Positions 47,176 to 58,119 are shown, numbered from the stretch's first letter. The stretch: 63,178 nt of DNA from an uncultured Methylobacter sp. (GCA_903832775.1 CAILCX010000014.1:1-63178), one strand, 5' to 3'. Translations and numbers: made by a program. The notes: a model not told the origin generated them from the letters alone.

Positions 47176-49989
47176 TCATTTTAATTCTATGGGCAGGGTA
47201 AAGTAAAACGTAGTGCCTTTTCCAGGTTCACTTTCAAAATTCAGCACGCCATTGTGCGCTTCAATCAATGAGCGACTGATCGATAACCCCATCCCCATAC
47301 CATTTGTTTTAGTCGTATAAAATGGCATTAATATTTTTTGTTGCTGCTCTATTTCAATCCCTGGCCCATTATCTTTAACCTGAACTATTATTTCATATCT
47401 TGCAGTCAAGTGACTGCGTATAGTTATCTGAAGGGGCTGTTCTTTAGTGTTGTTATCAAAGGCATCAATACTGTTTCTGATAAAGTTTAACAGCACTTGT
47501 TCAATTTGAATATGGTCGACATGGATAGTCGGCAGATTCTCTTCCAGATCAAGATTTAAAGTAATGTTATTGTGTTTGAGTGCATCGGCACAGAGACTGA
47601 CGCATTCATTGATCAATGAGTTAATATCTGTCGTTGAACGTTGGTGTGACTTTGATTTGCAGAAATTTTTCATGCGATGAATAATCTGGCCGGCACGCAA
47701 AGCCTGTTCTTTTGTTTTAACGATTACTTCGGAGAGCTTTTGCAGATCAGGATTTTCTTTGTTAATAAGATTCAGGCAAACTTGAGCATAGGTGGCAATT
47801 GCAGACAAAGGCTGATTGACTTCATGGGCCAAACTCGACGCCATTTCCCCCATTAATCCAAGGCGAGTCACATGCGCCAATTGATCCAGATGTTCTTGAT
47901 CCAGTTGCTCACGGTATTTTCGTAAGCTCACATCACGCACTATATAGGTGAAAAACCGACTATTATCGATTTGGTATTCCGCTATGGTCAGGTCTAGATA
48001 CATTACTGTGCCATTTTTATGCAAGCCTTCAATCTCGATGACTTCAGAAATTGCGTTCGAGGTAAAGGAGTAGCGTTTGATAGTATGGATTTTTGCTATT
48101 AATGGTATGAGTTTAGTGGCTTTAGTATCCAATAACTCTTGCAGTTTATAGCCGAAAATACGTTCTACTGAAGGATTGGCAGTTGTAATCATACTGTTTA
48201 AGTTGACAGTGATGATGCCCTCCACAGAAGCATTGAATATCGAGTTGAACTTGCTTTCAAAATGTTTACGCCAGGTAATATCATACAGAATGATCAGACT
48301 CATACCATTTGATAAATGATCTAAATTGGCGTTACTGGCCAATACAGTTTTATTTTGCTTGTTCTTGCAACATATTAAAACCTCGAGAGGTATTAGTTCA
48401 TTACATTCATGTGTAATATCTTCCTGAATAATTTTCCAGTTAGTTTGAACCCACTTGCTATACTCCGCATTTGGGTAGGCTTTCGGCCACCAAGCTTCAA
48501 GTGTTGGAATATCCTCAAGTTCATAACCAAAGGTCTGCACAAACATAGAATTGAGAAATACAATATTAGAGTGTTTATCGATCAATGCCATTGGCACAGG
48601 TGAGAGATCGATAATTGAGCGGGATTTTAATTCGCTGACTTTTAACTCCTGCTCAAATAATTTACGTTGTGATATGTCCCTGCAAAATACGGAAAACTGC
48701 TCAAATTCAGAGAGATAAGCGACAGAGATTTCGATATCAATAACATGACCGAGTTTATGGCGATGACGTGTTTCAAAGTGATCAAAACCCAGATTAATTA
48801 CTTTATCGATATGTGCTTTTACTGACTGATTATCTTCAATAACTTCCAATTGACTAATGTGCATACCTACCAATTCATCTGGCAAGTAACCTATGATTTT
48901 TGAATAGCCAGGATTAACCTTTAGGATGTTTCCCTGTAAATCATTAATCCAGAAGCCATCCAGAGAGATATCAACCATTGCTTCCAGTTGATTTAATGTT
49001 TGGTGATGCCTTTTATTCTCAGTGATATCGGTAATAAAGCCATGCCAGAGTGTTGCACCGTGAGATTCTTTTTGGGGTAAGGAATTACCACGCAACCAGC
49101 GAACCGAGTCATCTTCAAACTTCACGCGATATTCAAAGAACCATGGCGTTAAGTTTTGAGCTGATATTTGAATCGATTTATAGACCTCTTCATAATCGTC
49201 CGGATGAATTAGATTAAAAACTTTACTCGCATCATCCTTGACTTCCTCCGGGTCGAGTCGATAAATGTCAGCCATAGCTTGACTGGCATAAGGAAAGCAG
49301 CAACTACCATCAGGATTCATGAGAAATTGATAGATAACACCGGGGAGGGCGTTGGAAATCTCATGAAGTCGAGTATGCGCTTCATTTTGTATTTCGACTA
49401 TCAGTAGTCGTTCTTCTTCGATGTTTGCAGATCGATCAAAAGCTATTGGGTCGGTATTGGATTCTAACTGTTGTATTGAACTGAGGTTGGTTAAGGTAAT
49501 GCGCAGCAATGAATCAACAAATGTACAGTTTAACTGGGCAGGAAATTCGCAGTTATCCTTACCTTTTATGGCAAGTTTGATATTCATGCACTGCTTGTAC
49601 TTGAGTATATGGGCAAAAAACAGATGCCAATACTCGCAGTCTTTAACGCTAACCAGACCCGCAAATCGTCGGGTTATGAGTTTGTTTCTTTCAAATCCGA
49701 GCAATTCGGCTGAAGTAAAATTGGCTTGTTTTATTAATCCCTGTTTTGTTAGAACCAGGTAAGCAACGGGGGCGTTTTCAAACAGATCAAGGTAACAATT
49801 GCGAGATTCTTCAAGGGCACTTTGGGTGCGACGCAGTTCTTCATTCTGCAATTCAAGTTCAAGCTGATATACCTGATGTATATGAGCTAAATCTTTAGTG
49901 GGATAATTCTCCGATGCATCGATAGGTTCATGCTCTAGCAGTGCTTTGGTATTCGTCTGAATAGAAGTCGAATCATCTTTTTTTTTCAT
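47176..49989 (-). CDS. Soluble multi-PAS hybrid-less sensor histidine kinase
   Basis: A 937-residue kinase without membrane segments, so it is probably cytoplasmic. An N-terminal acidic coiled coil (about 30-60) leads to five PAS-like repeats, each starting with a ladder such as YLDLFENAPVAYLVL, HEISNALPGVIYQFL, EAMVDISLDGFWIN, SRSIIDLSPVPMALI and FNSIFNASVEGIITV. The HisKA motif is LMGEMASSLAHEVNQPL with His722. The ATPase has NFIRNSIDAF, DNGPGI and GMGMGLSISRSLIEAHNG. There is no receiver domain and no adjacent regulator, so it is an orphan kinase; its signal, perhaps redox or oxygen, is unknown. Confidence 0.92.
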   Translation of the reverse strand: MKKKDDSTSIQTNTKALLEHEPIDASENYPTKDLAHIHQVYQLELELQNEELRRTQSALEESRNCYLDLFENAPVAYLVLTKQGLIKQANFTSAELLGFERNKLITRRFAGLVSVKDCEYWHLFFAHILKYKQCMNIKLAIKGKDNCEFPAQLNCTFVDSLLRITLTNLSSIQQLESNTDPIAFDRSANIEEERLLIVEIQNEAHTRLHEISNALPGVIYQFLMNPDGSCCFPYASQAMADIYRLDPEEVKDDASKVFNLIHPDDYEEVYKSIQISAQNLTPWFFEYRVKFEDDSVRWLRGNSLPQKESHGATLWHGFITDITENKRHHQTLNQLEAMVDISLDGFWINDLQGNILKVNPGYSKIIGYLPDELVGMHISQLEVIEDNQSVKAHIDKVINLGFDHFETRHRHKLGHVIDIEISVAYLSEFEQFSVFCRDISQRKLFEQELKVSELKSRSIIDLSPVPMALIDKHSNIVFLNSMFVQTFGYELEDIPTLEAWWPKAYPNAEYSKWVQTNWKIIQEDITHECNELIPLEVLICCKNKQNKTVLASNANLDHLSNGMSLIILYDITWRKHFESKFNSIFNASVEGIITVNLNSMITTANPSVERIFGYKLQELLDTKATKLIPLIAKIHTIKRYSFTSNAISEVIEIEGLHKNGTVMYLDLTIAEYQIDNSRFFTYIVRDVSLRKYREQLDQEHLDQLAHVTRLGLMGEMASSLAHEVNQPLSAIATYAQVCLNLINKENPDLQKLSEVIVKTKEQALRAGQIIHRMKNFCKSKSHQRSTTDINSLINECVSLCADALKHNNITLNLDLEENLPTIHVDHIQIEQVLLNFIRNSIDAFDNNTKEQPLQITIRSHLTARYEIIVQVKDNGPGIEIEQQQKILMPFYTTKTNGMGMGLSISRSLIEAHNGVLNFESEPGKGTTFYFTLPIELK

Positions 49990-50170
49990 GGAACACTACC
50001 TTGCGAATTTGCGAAATATGCAACGATATATAATGGGGATTTGTTTAGATAATCATTTCTTTGTTCAGGTCAAAAAAACTTCAATAACAGTAGTTTCTGT
50101 AGCGCACTATTTAAATATTTGGGGATGCGCAGTTGGGTCGTTCGATACTTGAAGATGCGCTATGTACCCT

Positions 50171-51334
<1,164 letters not shown>

Positions 51335-51368
51335 TTATCGGGAGCTGTGCTTATTTGTAAGGGCGAAT

Positions 51369-51713
51369 TTACAGATTGTTGGTATAGCCACTCGCTTTGC
51401 TAAAACCAAGAATGAGTGTGTCGCCGGTATCTAAAATCGGGCGTTTAATTAGGGTAGGGCAGTCCAGCATCAGTTGCAGGGCTTTTTCTTGTGTCAGGTC
51501 GCTTTGTTGTTCTGCGCTTAGTTGCCGCCAGCTGGTACTGCTGCGGTTAAGCAGTTTGTTCCAGTCTAAATGGCTGGCAAAGTGCTGTAATAATTCAGGG
51601 GTTAACCCATCGGTTCTAAAATCGTGGAACCGATAGGCTATGCCGTTTTGATCCAGCCAGTTACGCGCTTTTTTGACGGTGTCGCAGTTTTTTATGCCAT
51701 AAAGCGTGTGCAT
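51369..51713 (-). CDS. ArsC/Spx-like reductase YffB
   Basis: A 114-residue thioredoxin-fold protein of the ArsC/Spx/YffB group. It starts TLYGIKNCDTVKKARNWL with the single active-site Cys and has the family blocks NKLLNRSSTSWRQL and CPTLIKRPILD. It lacks the second arsenate-reductase Cys arrangement, so it should not be read as an arsenate reductase without test. YffB sits before dapE in many proteobacteria, as it does here. Confidence 0.88.
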   Translation of the reverse strand: MHTLYGIKNCDTVKKARNWLDQNGIAYRFHDFRTDGLTPELLQHFASHLDWNKLLNRSSTSWRQLSAEQQSDLTQEKALQLMLDCPTLIKRPILDTGDTLILGFSKASGYTNNL

Positions 51714-51717
51714 GTTT

Positions 51718-51960
51718 TTACAATTGGCTGTTTAACAATTCTTCAATATCAGGCAATTGCTTGTCTGTTTTGCAACGGATTTTGTAAAGATCAACAAATT
51801 CCATGAAGGCCTGTTCAAGATCAGCCAGAATTTCTTCTTCGTTTTCTCGCTCATCTTCAGGAACATCTTCTGATTCAAGATATTCGTGTTGCAGGGCGAC
51901 TTCGCTGTTTAAAGCAAGCGTGGCGTAAATGATCGCATTGTTTGAGATGTTGTCGCTCAT
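51718..51960 (-). CDS. Small acidic hypothetical protein
   Basis: An 80-residue, strongly acidic protein (DVPEDERENEEEILADLEQAF) with predicted helices and no signal peptide or membrane segment. It lies 4 bases before yffB and 50 bases after the DUF1456 gene, inside a co-directional series, which supports it being real. I do not recognise a family. Confidence 0.65.
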   Translation of the reverse strand: MSDNISNNAIIYATLALNSEVALQHEYLESEDVPEDERENEEEILADLEQAFMEFVDLYKIRCKTDKQLPDIEELLNSQL

Positions 51961-52010
51961 GATATTAGCCTTGGTTAAGTGAAAGTGGGGTTAGGTGTTA
52001 ACTGCGCTTT

Positions 52011-52484
52011 TTAATCTTGTTCTCTAAAGCGAACCGTAAGACCTTGTAAAAAATTTCTTAAGATCTGATCGCCGCATTCACGGTGATGTTTATGACCTTT
52101 TTGTCTGAAAAATGAGCTGAGTTCGCCTTTAGATAATTCAAAGTCAGCCAGTTTCAACGTGCTTAGCATGTCTTCTTCTTTAAATTCCAGCGCGATTCTC
52201 AATTTTTTGAGTATGGTGTTATTAGTTAACGGCTCCGGTTTTTTTGCCGGTTCCGTTGAAGGGGTTTCCTGCTTGCCTCTTTTGTAAATAATCAGACCGT
52301 CCAAAAACTGCCCAAGTAGTTTATTGTCCAGAGGGACAAAATCTTCTTCATTATCTTTTTTAAGTAACTTGAGCAATTCGTCCCGACTTACTTCGGCATC
52401 ACACAAGGCAAAGATTTCAAGCATGGTTGGGTCTTTAAGCTCTAAAGCGTAACGCACCCGGCGTAATACATCGTTGTTGATCAT
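52011..52484 (-). CDS. DUF1456 (YehS-like) protein
   Basis: A 157-residue protein made of two copies of a helical domain. The first has NNDVLRRVRYALELKDPTMLEIFALCDAEVSRDEL and the second NNTILKKLRIALEFKEEDML and LADFELSKGEL, the duplicated pattern of the YehS/DUF1456 family. The function is unknown. The start overlaps the Uma2 stop by 4 bases (ATGA), so the two are translationally coupled. Confidence 0.88.
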   Translation of the reverse strand: MINNDVLRRVRYALELKDPTMLEIFALCDAEVSRDELLKLLKKDNEEDFVPLDNKLLGQFLDGLIIYKRGKQETPSTEPAKKPEPLTNNTILKKLRIALEFKEEDMLSTLKLADFELSKGELSSFFRQKGHKHHRECGDQILRNFLQGLTVRFREQD

Positions 52485-53125
52485 GTTATTTCTGTGGCAA
52501 AGTGTTGTGATTGCTCAGCATTCTGAGCATCGGTGTTGTTTTTTTCCTGCAAATAAGCTAAGACATCTTCATTATTGACCTGGTAATAAATATCCTCAAC
52601 AGGCACCGAAACACCTATGGATTCGAAAGTTATCGTGTCACCCAGATAGTAATATGAAGATTGCCAATGTTCTTTTTTTCTGAAGACCTCAATTTCCCCG
52701 ATGGCTTGTTCAATTAAAACGTATTCTTCCAAAGTTGGAATTTGTAGATATTTTAAGCGTTTGGCGGTTTTATCAAAGCGTCTTGTCGATTTTGACAAGA
52801 CTTCAATGACAATAACGGGCGCTTGTTGGTAATAGTCAGACTTTTTCGTCGTGTCATCCTGCTGACAAACCACCATGACATCAGGATAGAAGAAATCATG
52901 AGCGACCTTGACTTTCATGTCAGCGATAAAAGCTCTACAAGGTGTGCCTTTTAATTGAGCTTTTAATTCAGTATATATATTACCTGAGAGAAAGTTATGT
53001 ATCTCACTTGCTCGAGCCATGGCATAAACTTCACCATCAATGAACTCATGCTTTATTTTTGCAACAAGCTCACCCTGAAGATACTCATTTTCCGTGATCC
53101 GGTTATCGGCATAATTCAGACTCAT
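52481..53125 (-). CDS. Uma2-family (DUF820) predicted endonuclease
   Basis: A 214-residue member of the Uma2/DUF820 family, which has a restriction-endonuclease-like fold. Visible are the family start ENEYLQGELVAKIKHEFIDGEVYAMA, the catalytic Asp-x(n)-Glu-x-Lys region as FFYPDVMVVCQQ and PVIVIEVLSKST, and the later FDKTAKRLKYLQIPTLEEYVLIEQ. The function is unestablished; the family is common in cyanobacteria and in some methanotrophs and often spreads laterally. Its presence between dapD and dapE is unusual. Confidence 0.9.
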   Translation of the reverse strand: MSLNYADNRITENEYLQGELVAKIKHEFIDGEVYAMARASEIHNFLSGNIYTELKAQLKGTPCRAFIADMKVKVAHDFFYPDVMVVCQQDDTTKKSDYYQQAPVIVIEVLSKSTRRFDKTAKRLKYLQIPTLEEYVLIEQAIGEIEVFRKKEHWQSSYYYLGDTITFESIGVSVPVEDIYYQVNNEDVLAYLQEKNNTDAQNAEQSQHFATEIT

Positions 53126-53171
53126 GATTCTTCCCCTGATTGACTTTAAGCGTGGTTCAAGTCTAACACAA

Positions 53172-53990
53172 TCAATCTCTTAGCAACTCATTAATGCCGG
53201 TTTTGCTACGGGTTTTTTCATCTACCTGCTTGATGATCACTGCGCAATACAAGCTGTACAAGCCATCCGCAGAAGGCAGGTTGCCGGGCACCACAACAGA
53301 ACCGGCAGGAACGCGGCCATAGATGATTTCACCGGTCATGCGGTTGTAGATTTTAGTGCTTTGGCCGATGTAAACGCCCATAGAAATAACTGCACCTTCT
53401 TCAACGACAACACCTTCGACGATCTCGGAACGTGCGCCGATAAAACAGTTGTCTTCAATGATGGTTGGGCCGGCTTGCAAAGGCTCCAAAACACCACCGA
53501 TACCGACCCCGCCGGAAAGATGCACGTTTTTGCCGATTTGCGCGCAAGAACCAACGCTGGCCCAGGTATCAACCATAGTTCCGCTGTCGACATAGCCGCC
53601 GATGTTAACGAACGAAGGCATCAATACAGCGCCGGGAGCAACATAAGCGCCATGACGAACGATAGCATTCGGTACAACGCGCACACCGGATTTTGCGAAG
53701 TCTTCAGGTGAGTAAGTGCTAAATTTTGCTTCAACTTTGTCGTAATAACGGCTATTACCGCCTTCCATAACGCGGTTTTCGTTGATTCTGAATGACAGCA
53801 ACACCGCTTTCTTCAACCACTGATTGACGATCCAGTCGCCGGAGGTTTTTTCTGCGACACGCGCTTTGCCGCTGTCCAACAGGTTTATTGCAGTTTCAAC
53901 GGCATTGCGCACTTCGACTGAAACAGTGGCAGGTGAAATATCGGCGCGTTGTTCAAAGGCTTCGTTAATAATTTTTTCTAGTTGTTGCAT
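53172..53990 (-). CDS. dapD: Tetrahydrodipicolinate N-succinyltransferase
   Basis: Succinylates tetrahydrodipicolinate, the committing step of the succinylase DAP route, using succinyl-CoA. It has 272 residues. The N-terminal helical domain is followed by left-handed beta-helix hexapeptide repeats (about 100-235), including [18 protein letters not shown] and [14 protein letters not shown], and a C-terminal strand segment. It is 9 bases after dapC, so cotranscribed with it. Confidence 0.97.
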   Translation of the reverse strand: MQQLEKIINEAFEQRADISPATVSVEVRNAVETAINLLDSGKARVAEKTSGDWIVNQWLKKAVLLSFRINENRVMEGGNSRYYDKVEAKFSTYSPEDFAKSGVRVVPNAIVRHGAYVAPGAVLMPSFVNIGGYVDSGTMVDTWASVGSCAQIGKNVHLSGGVGIGGVLEPLQAGPTIIEDNCFIGARSEIVEGVVVEEGAVISMGVYIGQSTKIYNRMTGEIIYGRVPAGSVVVPGNLPSADGLYSLYCAVIIKQVDEKTRSKTGINELLRD

Positions 53991-53999
53991 GGTTTGTTT

Positions 54000-55199
54000 T
54001 TATAAAGAGTTAAGGAAAATTTTTATACGTTGGGCAGCCTCGATGCATTCCTCCAGCGGCGCAACCAAAGCAATTCGGACGTGGTTAAGACCGGGATTGA
54101 TCTCTTTAAATTCACGGGATAAATAACTACCGGGCAGAACGGTGATATTCTGTTGAGCAAAGAGTTGTTGCGTAAAGTCAGTGTCTGAGATCGGTGTTTT
54201 CAACCAGACATAAAAACTGGCTGGTGGTTTGGTAACAACGCAAACCTCGGAAAGAATATCGATAAAGGCCGCAAATTTTTCACGATATAAACGACGATTT
54301 TCAAGGACGTGTGACTCATCTTTCCACGCCTGAATACTGGCATGTTGAGTAGGCAAGGGCATTGCGCAACCGTGGTAAGTCCGGTATTGAAAATAATCTT
54401 TTAGGAGTTCAGCATCGCCAGCGACAAAGCCTGAGCGTAAACCCGGTGCGTTGGAGCGCTTTGATAAGCTATGAAAAATGACGCAACGCTTAAAAGCGGT
54501 ATTCCCCATGTTATAAGCAGTTTGCAGTAAGCCTTGCGGCGGATTGCTTTCATCGTCATAAATTTCGCTGTAACACTCATCGGAAGCGATCACAAAATCA
54601 TACTTCTCCGCCAAATGGAGCATTTTCTCCTGACTGGTCTGATCCATCACGGAACCGGTAGGATTGCCAGGTGAGCAGATATAAATCAGTTGGCAGCGTT
54701 GCCAGATTGCCTCTGGCACCGCATCAAAATCCGGTAAATAACCAGAGCTTTCCAGCGTGTTCAGAAAATACGGCTCAGCGCCAGCCAGTAAAGCTGCGCC
54801 TTCATATATCTGGTAAAACGGGTTTGGCATAATCACAACAGGCACGGCGCTGCTTGAATCGACCAGGCATTGAGCAAACGAAAATAAGGCTTCGCGTGTG
54901 CCATTGACCGGTAAAACCTGTGTTTCAGGATTGAGAACCTCAGTTGGTATTTTAAAACGCGCGCTCAGCCATTCAGCTATTGCCTGTCTCAGTTCCGGTA
55001 TGCCTTTAGTGGTTGGATAATTAGCCAGGCCGTGTAAGTGCGTTAAAAGCGCTTCCTGGATTAAATGCGGCGTGGCATGTGTCGGTTCACCCATCGAAAA
55101 GGCAATATGGGGCAGATTTTCTGGTGGTGTAAAGCCCTGTTTAAGTTGTGCCAGCTTTTCGAACGGGTACGGATGTAGGTGTAATAAATTAGGGGTCAT
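54000..55199 (-). CDS. dapC: Succinyldiaminopimelate transaminase DapC
   Basis: A fold-type I PLP aminotransferase making N-succinyl-LL-DAP. It has 399 residues from the ATG at 55199. An adjacent in-frame TTG at 55202 is also possible. The start NLLHLHPYPFEKLAQLKQG and SMGEPTHATP match DapC. The PLP Lys lies in SLSKRSNAPGLRSGFVAG, and the conserved Asp/Tyr are in DECYSEIYDD. It sits directly behind the M48 protease gene (3-base gap) and before dapD. Confidence 0.95.
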   Translation of the reverse strand: MTPNLLHLHPYPFEKLAQLKQGFTPPENLPHIAFSMGEPTHATPHLIQEALLTHLHGLANYPTTKGIPELRQAIAEWLSARFKIPTEVLNPETQVLPVNGTREALFSFAQCLVDSSSAVPVVIMPNPFYQIYEGAALLAGAEPYFLNTLESSGYLPDFDAVPEAIWQRCQLIYICSPGNPTGSVMDQTSQEKMLHLAEKYDFVIASDECYSEIYDDESNPPQGLLQTAYNMGNTAFKRCVIFHSLSKRSNAPGLRSGFVAGDAELLKDYFQYRTYHGCAMPLPTQHASIQAWKDESHVLENRRLYREKFAAFIDILSEVCVVTKPPASFYVWLKTPISDTDFTQQLFAQQNITVLPGSYLSREFKEINPGLNHVRIALVAPLEECIEAAQRIKIFLNSL

Positions 55200-55202
55200 C
55201 AA

Positions 55203-55982
55203 TTAGTTACAATGCGGTTGTTTGCCGGCAGCTTTAGCTTGCTGGAAGAGGCTTAGTGCTTGTGGCATGTGTCGTTCCAAATCTTGGATACGCGTGGCAT
55301 GAGACGGGTGAGTCGACATAAATTCCAAAGGTTGCTTGCCTTGCGAGGCTTGTTCCATTTTTTGCCACAAGCCGATACTTTGTTTGGGATCAAAACCAGC
55401 TTTGGCCATTAAATCAACACCAATCATGTCCGCTTCACTTTCATGGACACGACTGTAGGGCATTAAAATGCCGTATTGTGCACCGACACCCAGTAAGCCC
55501 AGGGCAGATTTTCCCAGTGCAGATTGTGGAGAGCTAACCGCTTGTATAATACTCATGCCTTCACTAACGGCCATTTCCTGAGAAGCACGTTCATTGCTGT
55601 GCTTGGCCAGCACGTGGCCAACTTCATGGCCGATCACCGCTGCCAATTGGTCTGGATTGTCTACCAGTGCAAGCATGCCGGTATGTATACCGATTTTATT
55701 GCCAGGTAAAGCAAAGGCATTGGGTGTTTTATCTTCAAACACCACAACTTCCCAACTGCCGCCTGTTGTTTTGGTAATGGCGTTGGCAATGCAGTGTGCT
55801 TCCTTATTGTATTGACTGTTCTTACTGACCGGCTTTTGTTTTTTTAAGTTATCGAATGCCTGCAAACCCATTTGATCAATTTTAGCTTCAGGCATAAACA
55901 CAAATTGGCTTCTACCTGTTGGACTGGTCACGCAGGCACTTAACAGACTGATCATGACAACAGGGAATAATTTTTTAAACAT
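55203..55982 (-). CDS. M48-family metalloprotease lipoprotein
   Basis: A 259-residue periplasmic, probably outer-membrane-attached zinc protease like LoiP/YcaL. A type II signal peptide ends LLSAC (Cys17). The zinc motif HEVGH is at residues 119-123, with the third ligand Glu in ESEADMIGVDLM. The C-terminal THPSHATRIQDL is typical of the family. It may help outer-membrane protein quality control, but substrates are unknown. It is the first gene of the run that continues into dapC and dapD. Confidence 0.93.
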   Translation of the reverse strand: MFKKLFPVVMISLLSACVTSPTGRSQFVFMPEAKIDQMGLQAFDNLKKQKPVSKNSQYNKEAHCIANAITKTTGGSWEVVVFEDKTPNAFALPGNKIGIHTGMLALVDNPDQLAAVIGHEVGHVLAKHSNERASQEMAVSEGMSIIQAVSSPQSALGKSALGLLGVGAQYGILMPYSRVHESEADMIGVDLMAKAGFDPKQSIGLWQKMEQASQGKQPLEFMSTHPSHATRIQDLERHMPQALSLFQQAKAAGKQPHCN

Positions 55983-56145
55983 AAGTTAAAGAACGGTGGT
56001 TTATGTTACTACGGTCATTTTAACGTAACTTAGAGGTTTAAGTTTAAAAATGTGCTGGTTTTTTGTAATTCACATTAGTGAAATAAGTTCCTTGGAAAGC
56101 CTTAAGTTAATAATATTTGATCGGTTTTTTGGAAATATCAAAAAA

Positions 56146-56631
56146 TTACTTAAGAATTTTAGCGAACATTTCATCATAATCTTGCTTGGACAGCACTCCA
56201 CTAACCCCTGTGCGTTGATGGGTTTTATCGAAGAAATAGGTTCTTGGCAATTCGCCATACCATTTGGGGTCAATACCAAATTGCAGTTTCTGAGTATTTT
56301 CATCTGCATAGACCCAGTTTTCTATATCGGATAATTGGTTTTTTTCGAGAATTTGCTGAATTTGCTCGGTTGCCGTCAAGTCATCGGCTGCCAGCATGAT
56401 AATTTTCAATTCGGGCCTGCTTTTATGAATGCTGTTAAGTAAGGCCATGTCCTTCAGGCAAGAGGAACAGTTGACTGACCAGACTACCAGCATCAAAGGT
56501 TGATTTTCAGTGTTGGCTAATATTTGTTGATAACTTGCAGAAGTGAAGGATAACGTCTCTGCTTTTACAGACGAATAGAGCGATGTTAAAAGAAAGAATA
56601 ACAAGCTGAAAAAAATTTTTTTTATGTTCAT
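56146..56631 (-). CDS. Periplasmic thioredoxin-like protein (TlpA/DsbE type)
   Basis: A 161-residue thioredoxin-fold protein with a signal peptide ending about residue 24 (SVKA). The redox motif is CSSC at 55-58 in WSVNCSSCLKD, and the cis-Pro loop is GELPRTYFFD near residue 130. It could reduce or oxidise a periplasmic partner or help cytochrome/copper site assembly. It is 29 bases after the Cys-rich BNR protein gene, so a working pair is plausible. Confidence 0.87.
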   Translation of the reverse strand: MNIKKIFFSLLFFLLTSLYSSVKAETLSFTSASYQQILANTENQPLMLVVWSVNCSSCLKDMALLNSIHKSRPELKIIMLAADDLTATEQIQQILEKNQLSDIENWVYADENTQKLQFGIDPKWYGELPRTYFFDKTHQRTGVSGVLSKQDYDEMFAKILK

Positions 56632-56660
56632 GGTCTGTTTTATCAGGAAAAAATTAGAAT

Positions 56661-57914
56661 TTAGTTTAGTGGAATTAAACGAAAACCTTCGTTTTTTGTA
56701 TTCCAGGAAACAAAAATGTCTTTGTTATTGCGTAACAAAAAGGGGTAATCCACTTCAGCGTTGCTTTGTGCAATAACTTTTGATGCTAGCCAGGTTTTAC
56801 CACCATTGTTAGATTGCATGACTTTTAACTGGGTTTTTGTACCGTCAAATTCTATCCAGGTCAAGGCAATTGTCTGGCTTTGAGCTATAACGTCAGGATG
56901 CGCAGGGAGTTGTCTCGGGTCTCCCAGCGCTAATGGCACCGAAAAATGCTGTCCGTGGTCTGTTGAATTTGCATAGAACAAACCCTGGCGATCAGTGCCC
57001 TGGGTAAACCAGGCGATATGATAGAGTTCATCACTGATTGCGATTGCCGGGCCATGATCAGGGCAGGCTTCAATAGTCCATTGATCGAAGGTGACGCGCC
57101 ATTCCAGTGGCTTTTTGTTATCTGCTTGAGGTTTAATTAAGCCATGATCACGAATACCGCCCGGATAAATAAACCGCGCCATTAAAACCGGCTGATCTTT
57201 GCTATCAAAAGCCGCCGCAATTCGGCAGCAATCGCAAAGTGTATCGGAAAGTTTTTGTGCTGCAAAGTTAAGACCGGTTTGTCCATTAATTGTTGTGTAA
57301 TAAACAGCGTTCCCGGCTTGTCTCCAGTCTGTGCGATTTCGCTCGTCATGCCAGAATACATAGACCTGACCTGCCGAATTTACAGCCAGGCGTCCCTGAA
57401 ATGAATTGGCTTCGGGGGCTTTTCCGCTCAATGGCATAGGTTTGCTAAAGCTATGGCCGTTATCGGCAGAGACGCTAAAGTAAACAGTAACCGGTTGCGA
57501 GCTTTCAGCAGCATAAATCACGAAGATTCGACCGGCACGATCAACAGCAATACCGGGTCGATTTTCCCCGCTTACTTTGATTTGCTGTGTTTCGGTATTG
57601 ACCAGAACTGGGGTGCTAAACGTTTTACCAAAATCGGATGAAAAATCAACGTAGACCTGGTGTTTTTCCGGAACAATTCTCCACAAACGACCATCCGGTC
57701 CGAAAGCAGTCGTAACAAACAAGCCGCCTCCGGCAGGATAATGACTGTAATCTGAGGCACCTGCAGCAAGATGATCATGATTGACATGACTACAAGCGCC
57801 CAAAACCAATGTAGTTAAAAACATCAATACATAGGTTTTGAATGACTTTTCAGAAAGTTCGTCAATAAACCGAACAAGGTTTTTGATGGCCAAAACATCA
57901 GGCAGATATATCAT
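56661..57914 (-). CDS. BNR/Asp-box lipoprotein with a CxCC cluster (sialidase-like propeller)
   Basis: A 417-residue predicted lipoprotein with LVLGAC (Cys about 41). The 30 residues before the hydrophobic segment suggest a later start (for example an internal Met at 57824). The mature part is a beta-propeller with at least four Asp-boxes (SSDFGKTF, SADNGHSF, STDHGQHF, SNNGGKTW). A CDCC motif in TLCDCCRIAA and CPDHGPA suggest a metal or cofactor site. True sialidase catalytic residues are not evident, so glycosidase activity is doubtful. Confidence 0.75.
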   Translation of the reverse strand: MIYLPDVLAIKNLVRFIDELSEKSFKTYVLMFLTTLVLGACSHVNHDHLAAGASDYSHYPAGGGLFVTTAFGPDGRLWRIVPEKHQVYVDFSSDFGKTFSTPVLVNTETQQIKVSGENRPGIAVDRAGRIFVIYAAESSQPVTVYFSVSADNGHSFSKPMPLSGKAPEANSFQGRLAVNSAGQVYVFWHDERNRTDWRQAGNAVYYTTINGQTGLNFAAQKLSDTLCDCCRIAAAFDSKDQPVLMARFIYPGGIRDHGLIKPQADNKKPLEWRVTFDQWTIEACPDHGPAIAISDELYHIAWFTQGTDRQGLFYANSTDHGQHFSVPLALGDPRQLPAHPDVIAQSQTIALTWIEFDGTKTQLKVMQSNNGGKTWLASKVIAQSNAEVDYPFLLRNNKDIFVSWNTKNEGFRLIPLN

Positions 57915-57988
57915 TTATCAGTCCAAAATCAGTAAAAATTCAAGCTTAGCAGTGTCCATGAAATATTATAAACAAGCGGCAACAGGGT

Positions 57989-58009
57989 CCCCCTTTGAAA
58001 AAAAGGGGG
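57989..58009. repeat. Short palindromic GC/AT hairpin repeat
   Basis: CCCCCTTT (57989-57996) and AAAGGGGG (58002-58009) form an 8-base hairpin with a 5-base loop, in the gap between the barrel and BNR genes. The motif resembles mobile palindromic fragments found in many bacteria. A partial, decayed copy lies at 59290-59330. Confidence 0.5.
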
Positions 58010-58119
58010 TGCGATTTTTAAAATCAAAGTTGCTAAAATTATCTTATGCAAAATCCTAAGCTAACCAGACAAATTATGTTTTGCAAGGTGCTAAAAGAAG
58101 GTGCGAGTTTGCTACGTTG

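Noticed and set aside
51369-51713. Calling the ArsC-like protein an arsenate reductase
   Set aside because: The sequence and the position before dapE fit YffB, and only one conserved Cys is visible at the active-site position.
56661-57914. Calling the BNR protein a sialidase
   Set aside because: It has Asp-box repeats, but I see no sialidase Arg triad or catalytic Asp/Tyr/Glu set; the CxCC cluster points elsewhere.
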